Below are positions 26,929 through 34,676 of a stretch of DNA of 55,448 bases, piece after piece; position 1 is the first letter of the stretch, and each line of letters opens with the position of its first letter. Both the position numbers and the translations under genes were made by a program. The stretch is from a virus: positions 1-55,448 of the IMG/VR virus record IMGVR_UViG_3300032284_000540; one strand, written 5' to 3'. A model generated the notes under the pieces. It saw only the letters and a program-made list of their open reading frames with translations, was not told where the DNA came from and did no database searches.

Positions 26929-27508
26929 CTCCCTTCCTGAATGTTTCGACTACTATTTTACTATATTTCTGATTATCTAGTTTTAAGAACGGAATATATT
27001 TCATTATCTTCTTTGATACGTGTTCCCACACCGGATCGTAGGACATACTCTTATCCCAATACTGCTTACAGCCAGACACTGTAACTAGTATAGCTAGAGT
27101 CTCTATACAGATCTCTTTACTTAAAAAGAGTCTTAACAGGTTAGGATGAGAGTTCTCTTTTATTAAGAGGTTATTGTCAAATGCCGGATCAAGTTTCTTT
27201 AGATCCTGCTTAAACACATAAGAAAGAGACTGTTTCTTCTTCATCCATTCTTGATATCGATTCTGCGCCGGCTCAGAATAAGCTAGTTCTTTTATCCAGG
27301 CTTTTTCGTTATCTATGAAGTTGGCTACAAGAAAACCGATAGGATCTTCTTTCTTAGAAAGTTTGGCAAAGAAGATCTTGTCTGGTCTAGCTTCGAAGCT
27401 GTCCCTAGAAGCCCTGATCTTGCCGTTATACTTAAAATAGTCGTAGCTCTCTGACGTGAAGTGCTTCTTCAGCGCCAAGTATAAGACGTAACACTCGTAG
27501 GGCGTCAT
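26924..27508 (-). CDS. 59: Replicative helicase loader gp59
   Basis: This 194-aa protein (T4 gp59 217) starts MTPYECYVLYLALKKHF, then SYDYFKYNGKIRASRDSFEA and DKIFFAKLSKK. This aligns by eye with T4 gp59 (YKLYLMIKQHM, YDVIKYNWCMRVS, KYFFQKLSEK). The C-terminus ending KYSKIVVETFRK matches the T4 ending style. gp59 loads gp41 helicase onto gp32-coated forks, and its gene is next to gene 32 as in T4. Confidence 0.9.
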   Translation of the reverse strand: MTPYECYVLYLALKKHFTSESYDYFKYNGKIRASRDSFEARPDKIFFAKLSKKEDPIGFLVANFIDNEKAWIKELAYSEPAQNRYQEWMKKKQSLSYVFKQDLKKLDPAFDNNLLIKENSHPNLLRLFLSKEICIETLAILVTVSGCKQYWDKSMSYDPVWEHVSKKIMKYIPFLKLDNQKYSKIVVETFRKGA

Positions 27509-27759
27509 ATTCTTTTATTAATCATGTTAATAAAGAAGCTTTTGATCTCTTGCTCGAAAAGTGCAGGTGCAAGAGTAATCTTACTAAGATATAGATTATA
27601 GACAGCCGTATTAAGCGCTTGGTATGAATATTCACTCTCTTCGATGTCGTCTAGATTATTTTCCAGACTATAGAGTTCGTCTTTCAGATAAGCTTTATCT
27701 CGTTCTAGCTCTTCGATGTATTCGACCAGCTCGTCGTAAGTCATGTCTAAACGTTTCAT
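27505..27759 (-). CDS. Small coiled-coil protein between gp59 and metallopeptidase
   Basis: This protein has 84 residues if it starts at the ATG at 27759, which overlaps the upstream stop as TGATG; a GTG one codon earlier is possible. Residues 5-45 are charged helix with heptads (VEYIEELERDKAYLKDELYS) and many Glu/Asp. The rest is a helical, hydrophobic segment ending FFINMINKRI. It overlaps the gp59 start by 4 bases. The family is not recognised; a replication or transcription accessory role is only a guess from position. Confidence 0.65.
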   Translation of the reverse strand: MKRLDMTYDELVEYIEELERDKAYLKDELYSLENNLDDIEESEYSYQALNTAVYNLYLSKITLAPALFEQEIKSFFINMINKRI

Positions 27760-28223
27760 CACACCCTTCCTTCTTCGATCATATGATTAATCATCCTAAT
27801 ATATAAGCCCAGTTCTCTTCCGTTAGCTTCTATCTCCCACGGATGATCCCAATAGTCTATCTTATCAAAGTTGTATTTCTTATTTTTCCATTTTACTATA
27901 TGTTTGTCTTTGAAGCTCATACGAACATATTCTCTACTTGCATATTGCTTAATATGAACTAGCTCATGAGCTATGGTCGATAAACATGGTCTAAAACCAA
28001 GCTTATTGTTTATCAACATCTTATAGCTATATTTGTATTCTATAGGATCGTAGTAGGGGCAATCACCCATCAGATCTGCAGGAAGATCTATGAACTCTAT
28101 GAGAATTTTAAGCTTCTTTCTAAGAGCTTTCTTGAATATCTTCTCCGAGTAATAGACTACGGCTTCTTCAACCAGCTTCTTCTTGAGCTTCCTTGGCGGC
28201 TTGCCTTTTACCGTCAACTTCAT
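27759..28223 (-). CDS. SprT-like zinc metallopeptidase
   Basis: This 154-aa protein has the zincin motif HELVH at residues 86-90 and a downstream acidic group in DHPWEIEAN (E130/E132) that could give the third ligand. The N-terminus is very basic (KGKPPRKLKKKLVEE). Small proteins with this layout occur in T4-like phages of marine type; the substrate is unknown. A perfect late element TATAAATA lies at 28250-28257, 26 bases before the start, so late expression is expected although the gene sits among replication genes. Confidence 0.75.
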   Translation of the reverse strand: MKLTVKGKPPRKLKKKLVEEAVVYYSEKIFKKALRKKLKILIEFIDLPADLMGDCPYYDPIEYKYSYKMLINNKLGFRPCLSTIAHELVHIKQYASREYVRMSFKDKHIVKWKNKKYNFDKIDYWDHPWEIEANGRELGLYIRMINHMIEEGRV

Positions 28224-28249
28224 ACTGGTCTCCGAGAGTTAGTCGGAGA

Positions 28250-28257
28250 TATTTATA
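28250..28257 (-). promoter_or_regulatory. Late promoter, perfect TATAAATA
   Basis: TATAAATA lies on the minus strand between gp33 and the metallopeptidase gene, in intergenic sequence, with a leader of about 20 bases. Confidence 0.75.
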
Positions 28258-28260
28258 CCC

Positions 28261-28485
28261 TTATACTGGAAGCCTGGCTCCCTTCTTACGGAGATAGTTT
28301 ATGCTCTCTGCTTCAGCCTTAATCTTAGACTTGAGAGTCTTGTTTCCTTTAATGATATGCGCTACGAGTTCTACTTCTATGGAACGAGCCTCGCACCAGT
28401 ACACGACCGCTTCCATCATCGATATATCGAGTGTTTTTCGTATCTCTTCTACGTCGAGAAGAAACTTGTTCTTGTTTATGTTCAT
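28261..28485 (-). CDS. 33: Late transcription co-activator gp33
   Basis: This 74-aa protein is shorter than T4 gp33 (112), as in marine T4-like phages. It has ISMMEAVVYWCEARSIEVEL near residues 21-40, comparable to MSYLEATTAFLEENSI in T4. The ending (SKIKAEAESINYLRKKGARL) resembles the IIEKIQSEAIDENLL block. gp33 bridges RNA polymerase and the gp45 sliding clamp for late transcription from TATAAATA promoters, which are present in this window. It sits near gp59 and gp32 as in T4. Confidence 0.8.
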   Translation of the reverse strand: MNINKNKFLLDVEEIRKTLDISMMEAVVYWCEARSIEVELVAHIIKGNKTLKSKIKAEAESINYLRKKGARLPV

Positions 28486-28544
28486 TGCTATTAACCTTTC
28501 AATCGGTTGGAACGATTATGATGCTCGCCTGCCATTGCGTCGGC

Positions 28545-28573
28545 CACGAATAGAAATCGGAAAAATATTCGTG
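28545..28573. promoter_or_regulatory. Inverted repeat upstream of gp33
   Basis: A perfect 8-bp inverted repeat CACGAATA/TATTCGTG with a 13-base interval lies in the ~100-base gap between the kinase stop and the gp33 start. No T run follows it, so a terminator is unlikely. An operator or RNA structure is possible. The gap holds no convincing ORF. Confidence 0.3.
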
Positions 28574-28586
28574 TCCATCGTCCTCG

Positions 28587-29108
28587 TTACGTCCGATTAA
28601 CACCAACCGCCATATTATTTATTTCAACTACTTCATCAAACCCCTCGTCGAGGGCCGGTACTTCAAGATTGGCACGCATCTCATCCAATACCGACTGCGG
28701 AATACACTTGCCCGGGCGTGAGGCAAGGCGCCGCTTCCACTCAGTGTCATCAGGAACAGGAAAAAAGATCGCAATTTTTTTATACGTCTTAGGAAGCTGA
28801 GCCATCTTACGCGCGCGGCTCTTACGAGTTAGGTTGGTCTGATCTAGAACGATGTCAGAACGATTCTTAATGGCATTAGACATCTTCTGGTTTACGATCT
28901 TTTGGGCTTGATCAATGAAGAGTTTAAAGCCTTGATCATACGCAATTCCTTGAGAGGCGCACATCTTCTCGATCTCGGCATCAGTAGAGAGCGGAACACA
29001 GTCGACGAACGGAACATCTTGATAGTCGTTAGTCAACCATGTCGACTTACCGGTACCGGGAAGACCGACCAGCATTAAAAAAATTGGTATGTTATTACTC
29101 AGTTGCAT
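28587..29108 (-). CDS. P-loop polynucleotide kinase-like protein
   Basis: Using the ATG at 29108 (173 aa), the P-loop GLPGTGKS is at residues 15-22, near the N-terminus as in PseT/Pnkp kinase domains. IVLDQTNLTRKSRARKMAQL provides the catalytic D-x-T-N and Arg-rich region, and KRRLASRPGKCIPQSVLDEM looks like the lid region. A longer ORF runs to 29201, but a GGAGA ribosome site sits 7 bases before the 29108 ATG, deciding the start. It overlaps the preceding 39-aa gene. It likely phosphorylates 5'-OH nucleic acid ends; there is no phosphatase domain, so it would be the kinase half only. Confidence 0.75.
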   Translation of the reverse strand: MQLSNNIPIFLMLVGLPGTGKSTWLTNDYQDVPFVDCVPLSTDAEIEKMCASQGIAYDQGFKLFIDQAQKIVNQKMSNAIKNRSDIVLDQTNLTRKSRARKMAQLPKTYKKIAIFFPVPDDTEWKRRLASRPGKCIPQSVLDEMRANLEVPALDEGFDEVVEINNMAVGVNRT

Positions 29109-29214
29109 ATGCTTCTCTCCAACGATCGACGATATAGAAGTTCGGATTATCACGAACGATCTCTCGAACTTCATCGAGAGTAACATTCCTAGGGAACTCA
29201 TAGTGTATAGTCAT
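29095..29214 (-). CDS. 39-aa protein preceding the kinase
   Basis: A short ORF reads MTIHYEFPRNVTLDEVREIV and ends DRWREAYATE. It has normal codon use and overlaps the kinase start by 14 bases. A -10/-35 pair of the early promoter family ends 6 bases before the ATG, so the message may start at the ATG itself. Proteins beginning FPRNVTLDEVR look familiar from other phages, but I cannot name a function. Confidence 0.6.
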   Translation of the reverse strand: MTIHYEFPRNVTLDEVREIVRDNPNFYIVDRWREAYATE

Positions 29215-29220
29215 GAGTAT

Positions 29221-29249
29221 ATAATACCACTCTCTAGCGTGAATGTAAA
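29221..29249 (-). promoter_or_regulatory. Early-type promoter P1
   Basis: Minus strand: TTTACA, 17 bases, TATTAT. The box context GTTTACAT and the GTGG just before -10 resemble the other four early promoters in this window. The -10 ends 6 bases before the ATG of the 39-aa gene. Confidence 0.65.
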
Positions 29250-29292
29250 CAAATATTTTATGGCTCTTACGAGCTTTATAAAGTCAGTAGAC

Positions 29293-29505
29293 TTAACTGT
29301 ATCTCTGACCGTTTCTCCAAACTTCTACCCATTCTTTTCCGCACGTGATACATTTCTTAGGATAGCTGGTAGAGTTCATATCAGGATTCAAGTTGTTCCC
29401 GTGCTTGTCGTACACGGGAGGATAGTACATACAAGTAGTAGTACCGTAACCGTTGTCAATGATTCGGCAGTCTTCTGCCGAGCAGTCTTTTGCTGGTTCG
29501 AACAT
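29293..29505 (-). CDS. Small zinc-ribbon-like protein
   Basis: This 70-aa protein has six Cys, including KKCITCGKEW near residue 51 and two earlier Cys (CSAEDC). It could hold one zinc. It lies 12 bases after the 380-aa gene in the same direction. The early promoter P2 upstream of that gene probably transcribes both. No family is recognised. Confidence 0.6.
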   Translation of the reverse strand: MFEPAKDCSAEDCRIIDNGYGTTTCMYYPPVYDKHGNNLNPDMNSTSYPKKCITCGKEWVEVWRNGQRYS

Positions 29506-29517
29506 ATAATTTGCCTC

Positions 29518-30660
29518 TTACTTTATTACTCTTAAGAGTATCGTGTCTGTACTGATACGCCCATTCAAGCGGCCGGGCTTAGTCTTAAGATCATCCATCA
29601 GCTTTTTCAGTGAAGCTTTCGAACCCTCTAGTACTCTCTTAAGCGTCTCTTCTGGTTTACGAAGCTTCTTAGTCGAAGAAGTCGACGCGTTATACCCAGT
29701 AATATTAACTGTCTTGATACCGAGCCCGCCAAGGTCTTGCGCCCTGTATACAGTCAACGACTTGTACTTGGTATTGAAAGTCCACAGCTCTGAAGCAGAC
29801 ATGATCTCTTGAGGATTGATGGATACCAGCTTATACTCTTGATCGTTCTTCTTAAACTTGAATCTCTTAAGAAGCTTCTCGATCGAGACAGTTTTAGGCT
29901 TACGATCGATCTTCCTAACTTTCTTGGCGTTAGATCCGTAGCGTTCCGCTTCCTCGATTAGACGAAGAAAGAACTCTAGCATTTCTTTTATTTGTGATCG
30001 ATCGAAGTTCTTGTAAGCTTCTTTCAGATCATGATCCGGCTCGGTTAAGACTTCATCGAGCTCGATGACCATCTTACTGTAATAAGAAACTATATACGGA
30101 GCGTAAGTCGCCGGAATCTCGTTCTTCTGTAGGTACTCATACACAGAGAAAGTATTGCCCTGATCTATAAGCAGTTCGATGCCGCCGATGATGTCACGCG
30201 CGCGTTCTCTAATATTAGCTTGAACATCCACGTGTTGCCTGGGTGGCTTCTTGACTTCTTCTTTAATCTTTTCTACAACCCTGCCCATCGCCACGTTAAG
30301 ACGATCGATCATGAACTCTTTAGTACGACTTGGTACTTTTCCACCGCGGTGCATGATACGACAGATCCAGCCCGCAGTAGTCGGGAACGAAGTATCAGAC
30401 ACTCGAGACACGGCGTCGGCGAACTTCTTCTGTCCGATAGAATTCAAGTAGTCTACGGCGTATTCTCTAGCGTCTGCGGCTGTATGCATATAAGCGTACC
30501 AGTTATACATCTTACCTAGCTGAGAGTCTGTAAGCTCTTCTAGAGGAGGTACTGGCTCAGCTCCAAGATACTTAGAGTTGATGATATACTCTTCGGTACG
30601 TGTCGTACGAGGCTTCTTGTTACGCTTGAACTTTCTGTCAATCGTGTGTCTCTTACTCAT
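29518..30660 (-). CDS. Conserved-looking phage protein, unknown function (380 aa)
   Basis: The N-terminus is very basic (MSKRHTIDRKFKRNKKPRTT). Residues about 40-125 are Tyr/Trp-rich helical sequence (LGKMYNWYAYMHTAADAREY, TTAGWICRIMHRG). A helical middle follows, and the C-terminus (LLKRFKFKKNDQEYKLVSI to the end) is basic with SST/K repeats. A GGAG ribosome site and early promoter P2 precede it. The sequence has the look of a nucleic-acid-binding early protein of T4-like phages, but no named domain can be supported. Confidence 0.7.
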   Translation of the reverse strand: MSKRHTIDRKFKRNKKPRTTRTEEYIINSKYLGAEPVPPLEELTDSQLGKMYNWYAYMHTAADAREYAVDYLNSIGQKKFADAVSRVSDTSFPTTAGWICRIMHRGGKVPSRTKEFMIDRLNVAMGRVVEKIKEEVKKPPRQHVDVQANIRERARDIIGGIELLIDQGNTFSVYEYLQKNEIPATYAPYIVSYYSKMVIELDEVLTEPDHDLKEAYKNFDRSQIKEMLEFFLRLIEEAERYGSNAKKVRKIDRKPKTVSIEKLLKRFKFKKNDQEYKLVSINPQEIMSASELWTFNTKYKSLTVYRAQDLGGLGIKTVNITGYNASTSSTKKLRKPEETLKRVLEGSKASLKKLMDDLKTKPGRLNGRISTDTILLRVIK

Positions 30661-30683
30661 TCCATATCTCCACAGTATAACTG

Positions 30684-30712
30684 ATTATACCATAAACATG
30701 ATAGGATGTATA
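30684..30712 (-). promoter_or_regulatory. Early-type promoter P2
   Basis: Minus strand: TATACA, 17 bases, TATAAT, within AGTATACAT and ATGGTATAAT. Predicted start about 17 bases before the 380-aa gene, with a ribosome site in the leader. Confidence 0.75.
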
Positions 30713-30716
30713 CTAA

Positions 30717-31262
30717 TTAGTAGTTGATAGTATTAAAGAAGAACGTCTGGAACAACCTTCCAGACTTAAGATCTTCTCCGAAGTAGTCTAGACTTGCATG
30801 AAACAAGTCGCCCCTATAGACTATGAGACGATTGTACTTGTTTCCTACACGATCGAACAGGTCCCATTTAGTATAGTCGTATCCTTCATGATCAGTAGTA
30901 ATCTTATGATGTTCTCCAGTAGCACGATGCCTAAACAGCCCGGTCCCGCCGGTGTGAGGAGCGTCAGGAGTCAAGTAACATACTCCGGCCCACATGTTAT
31001 TAGGATCACTATGAATCCAAGTTCTATCAGAAGCAGTGGTTACTTGAAAAGATCCGTTATACTCTAGCTTCTGATCGACGATCCTGTTCACGTATCTAGG
31101 CATTACTCGTTCTATGGCGAGTCGCATGTCATCGTTGAAGTACGACTTCGTCCTCGCACCCGGAAAGTTGCCCTTCACGTCGAAAGACTGAGACAGCGCG
31201 AAGTTCCTAACTTCATCCGGGTTCGTATAGAAATCATCTACGATGACGAGCGAGACGTTCAT
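30717..31262 (-). CDS. 2-oxoglutarate/Fe(II) oxygenase-like protein
   Basis: Start at 31262 (181 aa, MNVSLVIVDDFYTNPDEVR) is chosen because an AAGGA site lies just upstream; an in-frame extension to 31301 lacks one. WIHSDPNNMWAGVCYL supplies an H-x-D pair and VYRGDLFHASLDYFGED a distal His followed by an Arg-containing strand (SGRLFQTFFF). This is the cupin metal-site layout of prolyl-4-hydroxylase-like phage oxygenases (DUF6445-like). The substrate is unknown. It is the last gene before the hairpin at 31283-31305, reading from the DUF932 gene. Confidence 0.7.
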   Translation of the reverse strand: MNVSLVIVDDFYTNPDEVRNFALSQSFDVKGNFPGARTKSYFNDDMRLAIERVMPRYVNRIVDQKLEYNGSFQVTTASDRTWIHSDPNNMWAGVCYLTPDAPHTGGTGLFRHRATGEHHKITTDHEGYDYTKWDLFDRVGNKYNRLIVYRGDLFHASLDYFGEDLKSGRLFQTFFFNTINY

Positions 31263-31282
31263 GTATGTCCTTGAAAAGAGAA

Positions 31283-31305
31283 GAGGGTGGTCATTGACCA
31301 CCCTC
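31283..31305 (-). terminator. Intrinsic terminator after DUF932 gene
   Basis: A strong stem GAGGGTGGT/ACCACCCTC with a short loop lies between the DUF932 stop and the oxygenase start. On the minus strand it is followed by TTCTCTTTTC, a modest U-rich tail. Confidence 0.7.
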
Positions 31306-31350
31306 GATTAGAGAAACGATATGGAAAATAAAAAAGTATCGTCTCTCAGA

Positions 31351-32310
31351 TTATGCTGCGTTGGCCATCTCGACTGCAGTCTCGAGAGCCTTAGTCTTCA
31401 GGTTACGATTATACCCGTACCAGGCCGAAGCCAGCCGGGTGTCGGCCGATCGGCCGAGCTTATGATCGGTGACGTAAGTCACTGCGTTGAAGAGCTGCCA
31501 GAAAGTACCACGAGCGTACTCCGCTCCCGGCTGAACTTCTACCTGACCGAGAGCCATGTTGGCGTTACGCGACAGAGTGTCGGCAGTCTTATCGTTAGAC
31601 GACGTACGAGGGAACACCTTGTTGAAGTACTGGATCATTGCATCGGCAGAGTACTTCTTCGAACCAAGAAACTTAGCCATGTCCTTGTAAGTGTTAAGCT
31701 TCGTCTTAGCGACGCCGAGCATAACCTTGACGTTTTCGGGATCGAACTTAGTACGATGACTGATCTTGACCATGCGCTCTACGCTCGAGCTCAGCGAGAG
31801 CGTGAGGGTGTTGTTACAAATCACACGAATCGGCGTGAAACGAACGTCGGTAGCGAAGCCGAACCTGTGAAAGTTCGAGAACAGCAAGTAAGAATCGATC
31901 TTGTCACCCTTGAAGAGCTCGAAAGACTCCTTGACCTTGGCGAGTCCCCACACGATCTGACCGTCACGAAGCGATCCGGCCGTGTTCATCTCCATGTCGC
32001 CTTCCATGACAAACTCGTTAAAGAACTCGAAAGCTTCCTGATTCTGAACCGGATTCCAGTCGTTCGTCACTACGTCTAGGATCTTATCGTCTTCGTCACG
32101 AACCAGCGCAGACTCGCCGATGCTGACTCGCTTACCGTTAAGCTCTACGTAAGCGGGAACCTTACGAACCTGCCAGTCTAGACTGGCAGCCTTAAGCATC
32201 TGCGCGGGCGTCAAGTCTGCCGGAACTTCCTTACCCAAGCCGTGCCAGGGCGTCTGACCGGCATATGCCATAGAAGCCTCGCCGTTCTTCATCTCAATCA
32301 TATGTGCCAT
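31351..32310 (-). CDS. DUF932 family phage/plasmid-like protein
   Basis: This 319-aa protein starts with a short leader and the motif AYAGQTPWHGLGKEVPADLT, which is characteristic of DUF932 (TIGR03299). Further conserved blocks are NQEAFEFFNEFV near residue 89, DSYLLFSNFHRFG and PIRVICNNTLTLSL. The family is common on phages and plasmids; its biochemical role is not established. It is expressed from early promoter P3 with a leader of about 45 bases. Confidence 0.85.
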   Translation of the reverse strand: MAHMIEMKNGEASMAYAGQTPWHGLGKEVPADLTPAQMLKAASLDWQVRKVPAYVELNGKRVSIGESALVRDEDDKILDVVTNDWNPVQNQEAFEFFNEFVMEGDMEMNTAGSLRDGQIVWGLAKVKESFELFKGDKIDSYLLFSNFHRFGFATDVRFTPIRVICNNTLTLSLSSSVERMVKISHRTKFDPENVKVMLGVAKTKLNTYKDMAKFLGSKKYSADAMIQYFNKVFPRTSSNDKTADTLSRNANMALGQVEVQPGAEYARGTFWQLFNAVTYVTDHKLGRSADTRLASAWYGYNRNLKTKALETAVEMANAA

Positions 32311-32361
32311 AATTAACTCTCTTTTGCTTGTTAAACGGTTTATTCACCGTTCGATAAGATC

Positions 32362-32390
32362 ATTATATCTCTTATCATAAGCAATGTACA
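32362..32390 (-). promoter_or_regulatory. Early-type promoter P3
   Basis: Minus strand: TGTACA, 17 bases, TATAAT, with AGTGTACATT at the -35 side and TATAATGATCTTAT at the start side. Both ends are nearly identical to P4. Confidence 0.8.
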
Positions 32391-32407
32391 CTAGAAAATG
32401 TGAAATA

Positions 32408-33070
32408 TTATTTCTTTTTTTGGGCATCCATGAATAACTTTATTACTCTGTCTCTATAAGTATCTGTCTTCTCTATGAAGACTTGAGGAGTATCATTCTC
32501 TTCACAGGCTATTATAATAGCTATCTGAGGAATTTTGAGTCCTGTCCTCTCTTCTGTCATGAGAGCATAACACGCAGATTGAAGAAAATAATTCAAGATA
32601 AAAGACTTCTTCTTTAGACGTGTAGATGTCTTGAAGTCTACTACAGAATCTATCCCGACAAAACTGGTTAAGAAGTCTGAACGACCCGCAGTCTTGAGTG
32701 TGTCGGAGTATAGAGGAAATTCGATGCCATAGACGTCTCCGACACACGTATCAAGGATCTTCTTGATATTCTTAAACATCGATATAGTAGTAGGCATCGC
32801 ATCTTTCGCATAGTCTTCTTCATTAAGAAGATACTTCTCGCATATCTTATGAACAGCGGTACCTCTGCTAGCGGCGAGGCCAGCTATCTTACTCGCTTCT
32901 TTCTCTCCTACTCTCTTTCTCCATGCATGAAGACCCGACTTGTCAGAAGCTTCTCCTATGATGGTAGTGACTGAGCGATACTTGTTTCCTTCTGGAGTCA
33001 AGTACACTCTACCCTCTTCCGTGCTAGTCGCGACTAGCTCTACTTTAGGTAAGAAGTTATGCTTAAACAC
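32408..33070 (-). CDS. PD-(D/E)XK exonuclease (RecB-like)
   Basis: This 220-aa protein uses a GTG start overlapping the PhoH stop by 8 bases; no ATG lies near. SVTTIIGEASDKSGLHAWRK opens the fold, ASRGTAVHKICEKYL is the usual helix, and GRSDFLTSF ... SVVDFKTSTRLKKK supplies D and D-x-K of the nuclease core, followed by a Q-x-x-x-Y (QSACYAL) helix. This is the arrangement of Cas4/RecB-type phage exonucleases seen in T4-like marine phages. A role in recombination or host DNA breakdown is inferred. Confidence 0.75.
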   Translation of the reverse strand: MFKHNFLPKVELVATSTEEGRVYLTPEGNKYRSVTTIIGEASDKSGLHAWRKRVGEKEASKIAGLAASRGTAVHKICEKYLLNEEDYAKDAMPTTISMFKNIKKILDTCVGDVYGIEFPLYSDTLKTAGRSDFLTSFVGIDSVVDFKTSTRLKKKSFILNYFLQSACYALMTEERTGLKIPQIAIIIACEENDTPQVFIEKTDTYRDRVIKLFMDAQKKK

Positions 33071-33806
33071 TTATTCCCAGTCTATCTTTAGTTATGATAT
33101 ACTCTTTGACTAGCTTACTTCGTACGATGTCTTCTTGTATGAAGTCTATGAACTCGAAAGATTTCATCTCTTTTATTATCTTCATGAACTGTTTCACGCC
33201 AGACTTCTCGTTCTCTCTACGAAAGTCAGTCTGCCTAAAATCGCCACATATCAGTACTTTACAGTTCTTGCCTATCCTAGTTATGACAGAATCTAGCTCT
33301 CCTAGATCCATGTTCTGACACTCGTCTACTATGATTATGCAGTCGTTAAAAGTAACTCCTCTCACGAACGAAGTAGATACGAACTCTAAGTAGTTCTTGC
33401 TCTTTAATACTTCGTAAGCGTCTCCACGACCGAAGAGCTCGCTACACATAGAAATATACGGAGCTTCGTATACTCTAGTCTTTTCTTTGTTGTTTCCCGG
33501 TAAGAAACCCATGTCTCTAGTAGGAACAACAGACCTGACTATCATCACTTTCTTATAGTTAGTACTCTTAGAGAGCACTTCTCTTAGAGACGAGTAGAGC
33601 GAAAGGAAGCTCTTACCGGTTCCGGCTACGCCATGAAGCATGACATTTTTTCCGGCCGTATAGTGATTAAAGAACAACTTCTGATTATCGGTCAGAGCTT
33701 CTATGTTTTTTATGACGAACTGTTGCTTAAAGAAATCTTGTATATCATCTTCACTAGCGCCGCCCTGTCTTAGTTTTCTTTTCTGCTTGCGCGTGAGTCT
33801 TTCCAT
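33063..33806 (-). CDS. phoH: PhoH-like ATPase
   Basis: This 247-aa protein has Walker A GVAGTGKS at residues 59-66 and Walker B IIIVDECQ at 157-164. Between them are MIVRSVVPTRDMGFLPGNN and the YISMCSELFG block typical of PhoH. LICGDFRQTDF follows as sensor. PhoH is among the commonest auxiliary genes of marine and other T4-like phages; it is an ATPase of uncertain role, possibly RNA-related. The next gene downstream overlaps by 8 bases. Confidence 0.9.
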   Translation of the reverse strand: MERLTRKQKRKLRQGGASEDDIQDFFKQQFVIKNIEALTDNQKLFFNHYTAGKNVMLHGVAGTGKSFLSLYSSLREVLSKSTNYKKVMIVRSVVPTRDMGFLPGNNKEKTRVYEAPYISMCSELFGRGDAYEVLKSKNYLEFVSTSFVRGVTFNDCIIIVDECQNMDLGELDSVITRIGKNCKVLICGDFRQTDFRRENEKSGVKQFMKIIKEMKSFEFIDFIQEDIVRSKLVKEYIITKDRLGISV

Positions 33807-33830
33807 TTTACTCTTTTTGTTGTGTGAAAG

Positions 33831-34082
33831 TTACCATGTATTTACAGTAGATCTAGTAGCTCCTTGAGAATGTTTCTTCTTAATTTCTTTCAATCGATCT
33901 CGAAAAGCAGCATCGGGTTTCTTAAGACCCAGTCTAATAGGATCACCCAGCGCAGGCGCCTGCGTTATCGTCTGCTCTATATGTCGATTATTTTTTAAGA
34001 ACTTATCCAAAGCATCCATAGTCATGAAGTCTTCGAACTCTTCGCCAGTCTTTTTATTCTTAAAAGAATAAGTCGGCATCAT
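33831..34082 (-). CDS. Small conserved T4-like phage protein (MPTYSFKN type)
   Basis: This 83-aa protein begins (M)MPTYSFKNKKTGEEFEDFM, the style of FmdB-like zinc ribbons but without Cys. It is followed by LDKFLKNNRHIEQTITQAPA and a basic C-terminus with AFRDRLKEIKKKH. I recall proteins of this layout in many T4-like phages, without a function. The ATG overlaps the preceding stop (TGATG), so translation is coupled. Confidence 0.7.
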   Translation of the reverse strand: MMPTYSFKNKKTGEEFEDFMTMDALDKFLKNNRHIEQTITQAPALGDPIRLGLKKPDAAFRDRLKEIKKKHSQGATRSTVNTW

Positions 34083-34261
34083 TCATTCCTATCATACGGG
34101 TCATAGTCGTCGTTGTTCTTCAAGAGACTATCCACGTCTCGTGTCTTAAGAGCTCGAGCTATTCTTTTGTTCTTCTTCTTGTTTAGATAGTCTGACTTAG
34201 GACCATAATAATCATGGTCTTCATAGTCGTCGTAGTAGTTCTTGTTTTTACTTTTGCTCAT
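34079..34261 (-). CDS. Small acidic/basic Tyr-rich protein
   Basis: This 60-aa protein is made of charged residues and Tyr (NYYDDYEDHDYYGPKSDYLN), likely disordered. It overlaps the 141-aa gene by 14 bases and the next gene by 4. The tight overlap on both sides supports a real gene. Unknown function. Confidence 0.6.
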   Translation of the reverse strand: MSKSKNKNYYDDYEDHDYYGPKSDYLNKKKNKRIARALKTRDVDSLLKNNDDYDPYDRNE

Positions 34262-34673
34262 CGGGTAACAAACCTGGAAATGCCTCTCTTACGATAGATG
34301 GTGTGATGCCTTTAAACGGAAGCTTCTTGTCTTTAATAGAACAAAGGAGCTCGGCGTCCGCGGGCGCTAGGTTCTCAAGCATCTCTATAAAAAGAGCTTC
34401 GCGCCTGAGGGGCTGTAAGCTGTCGTTCCCTCCCTTTACGAAGAGATACAGCTTACGCGCTTCTGCATAGAAGACACTCTCCAAGTCGGTGAGATCGTTC
34501 TTCTTGTATGGAGGTACTCCCTTAGGAAGTAACCATTCGACACGAGGATCGAAAGCTCCCTGAAGGACTGTCTTGATAGTAGTGTTTTCGTTCTTACGAA
34601 GCTCTTCTACTCTTGTCTTCTTAGAAGAGATCTTTGAGATCTCGCCTAGAATCTCTGCTACACCCTTTTTCAT
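34248..34673 (-). CDS. DUF6433-like protein
   Basis: This 141-aa protein opens MKKGVAEILGEISKISSKKT. It continues with TVLQGAFDPRVEWLLPKGVP and GGNDSLQPLRREALFIEMLE, and ends SIVREAFPGLLP. I recall this pattern as a family (DUF6433) found next to RNase H in marine T4-like phages. It is helical with no visible catalytic motif. The gene begins 3 bases after the RNase H stop, so the two are co-transcribed. Confidence 0.7.
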   Translation of the reverse strand: MKKGVAEILGEISKISSKKTRVEELRKNENTTIKTVLQGAFDPRVEWLLPKGVPPYKKNDLTDLESVFYAEARKLYLFVKGGNDSLQPLRREALFIEMLENLAPADAELLCSIKDKKLPFKGITPSIVREAFPGLLPDEQK

Positions 34674-34676
34674 TTA

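Noticed and set aside
28587-29201. Longer 204-aa kinase reading frame starting at 29201
   Set aside because: The extra 31 residues run antiparallel to nothing useful, overlap the 39-aa gene almost fully and lack a ribosome site; the ATG at 29108 has GGAGA at the right distance.
31321-32079. 252-codon plus-strand open frame
   Set aside because: It is antisense to the DUF932 gene, which has family motifs and an early promoter.
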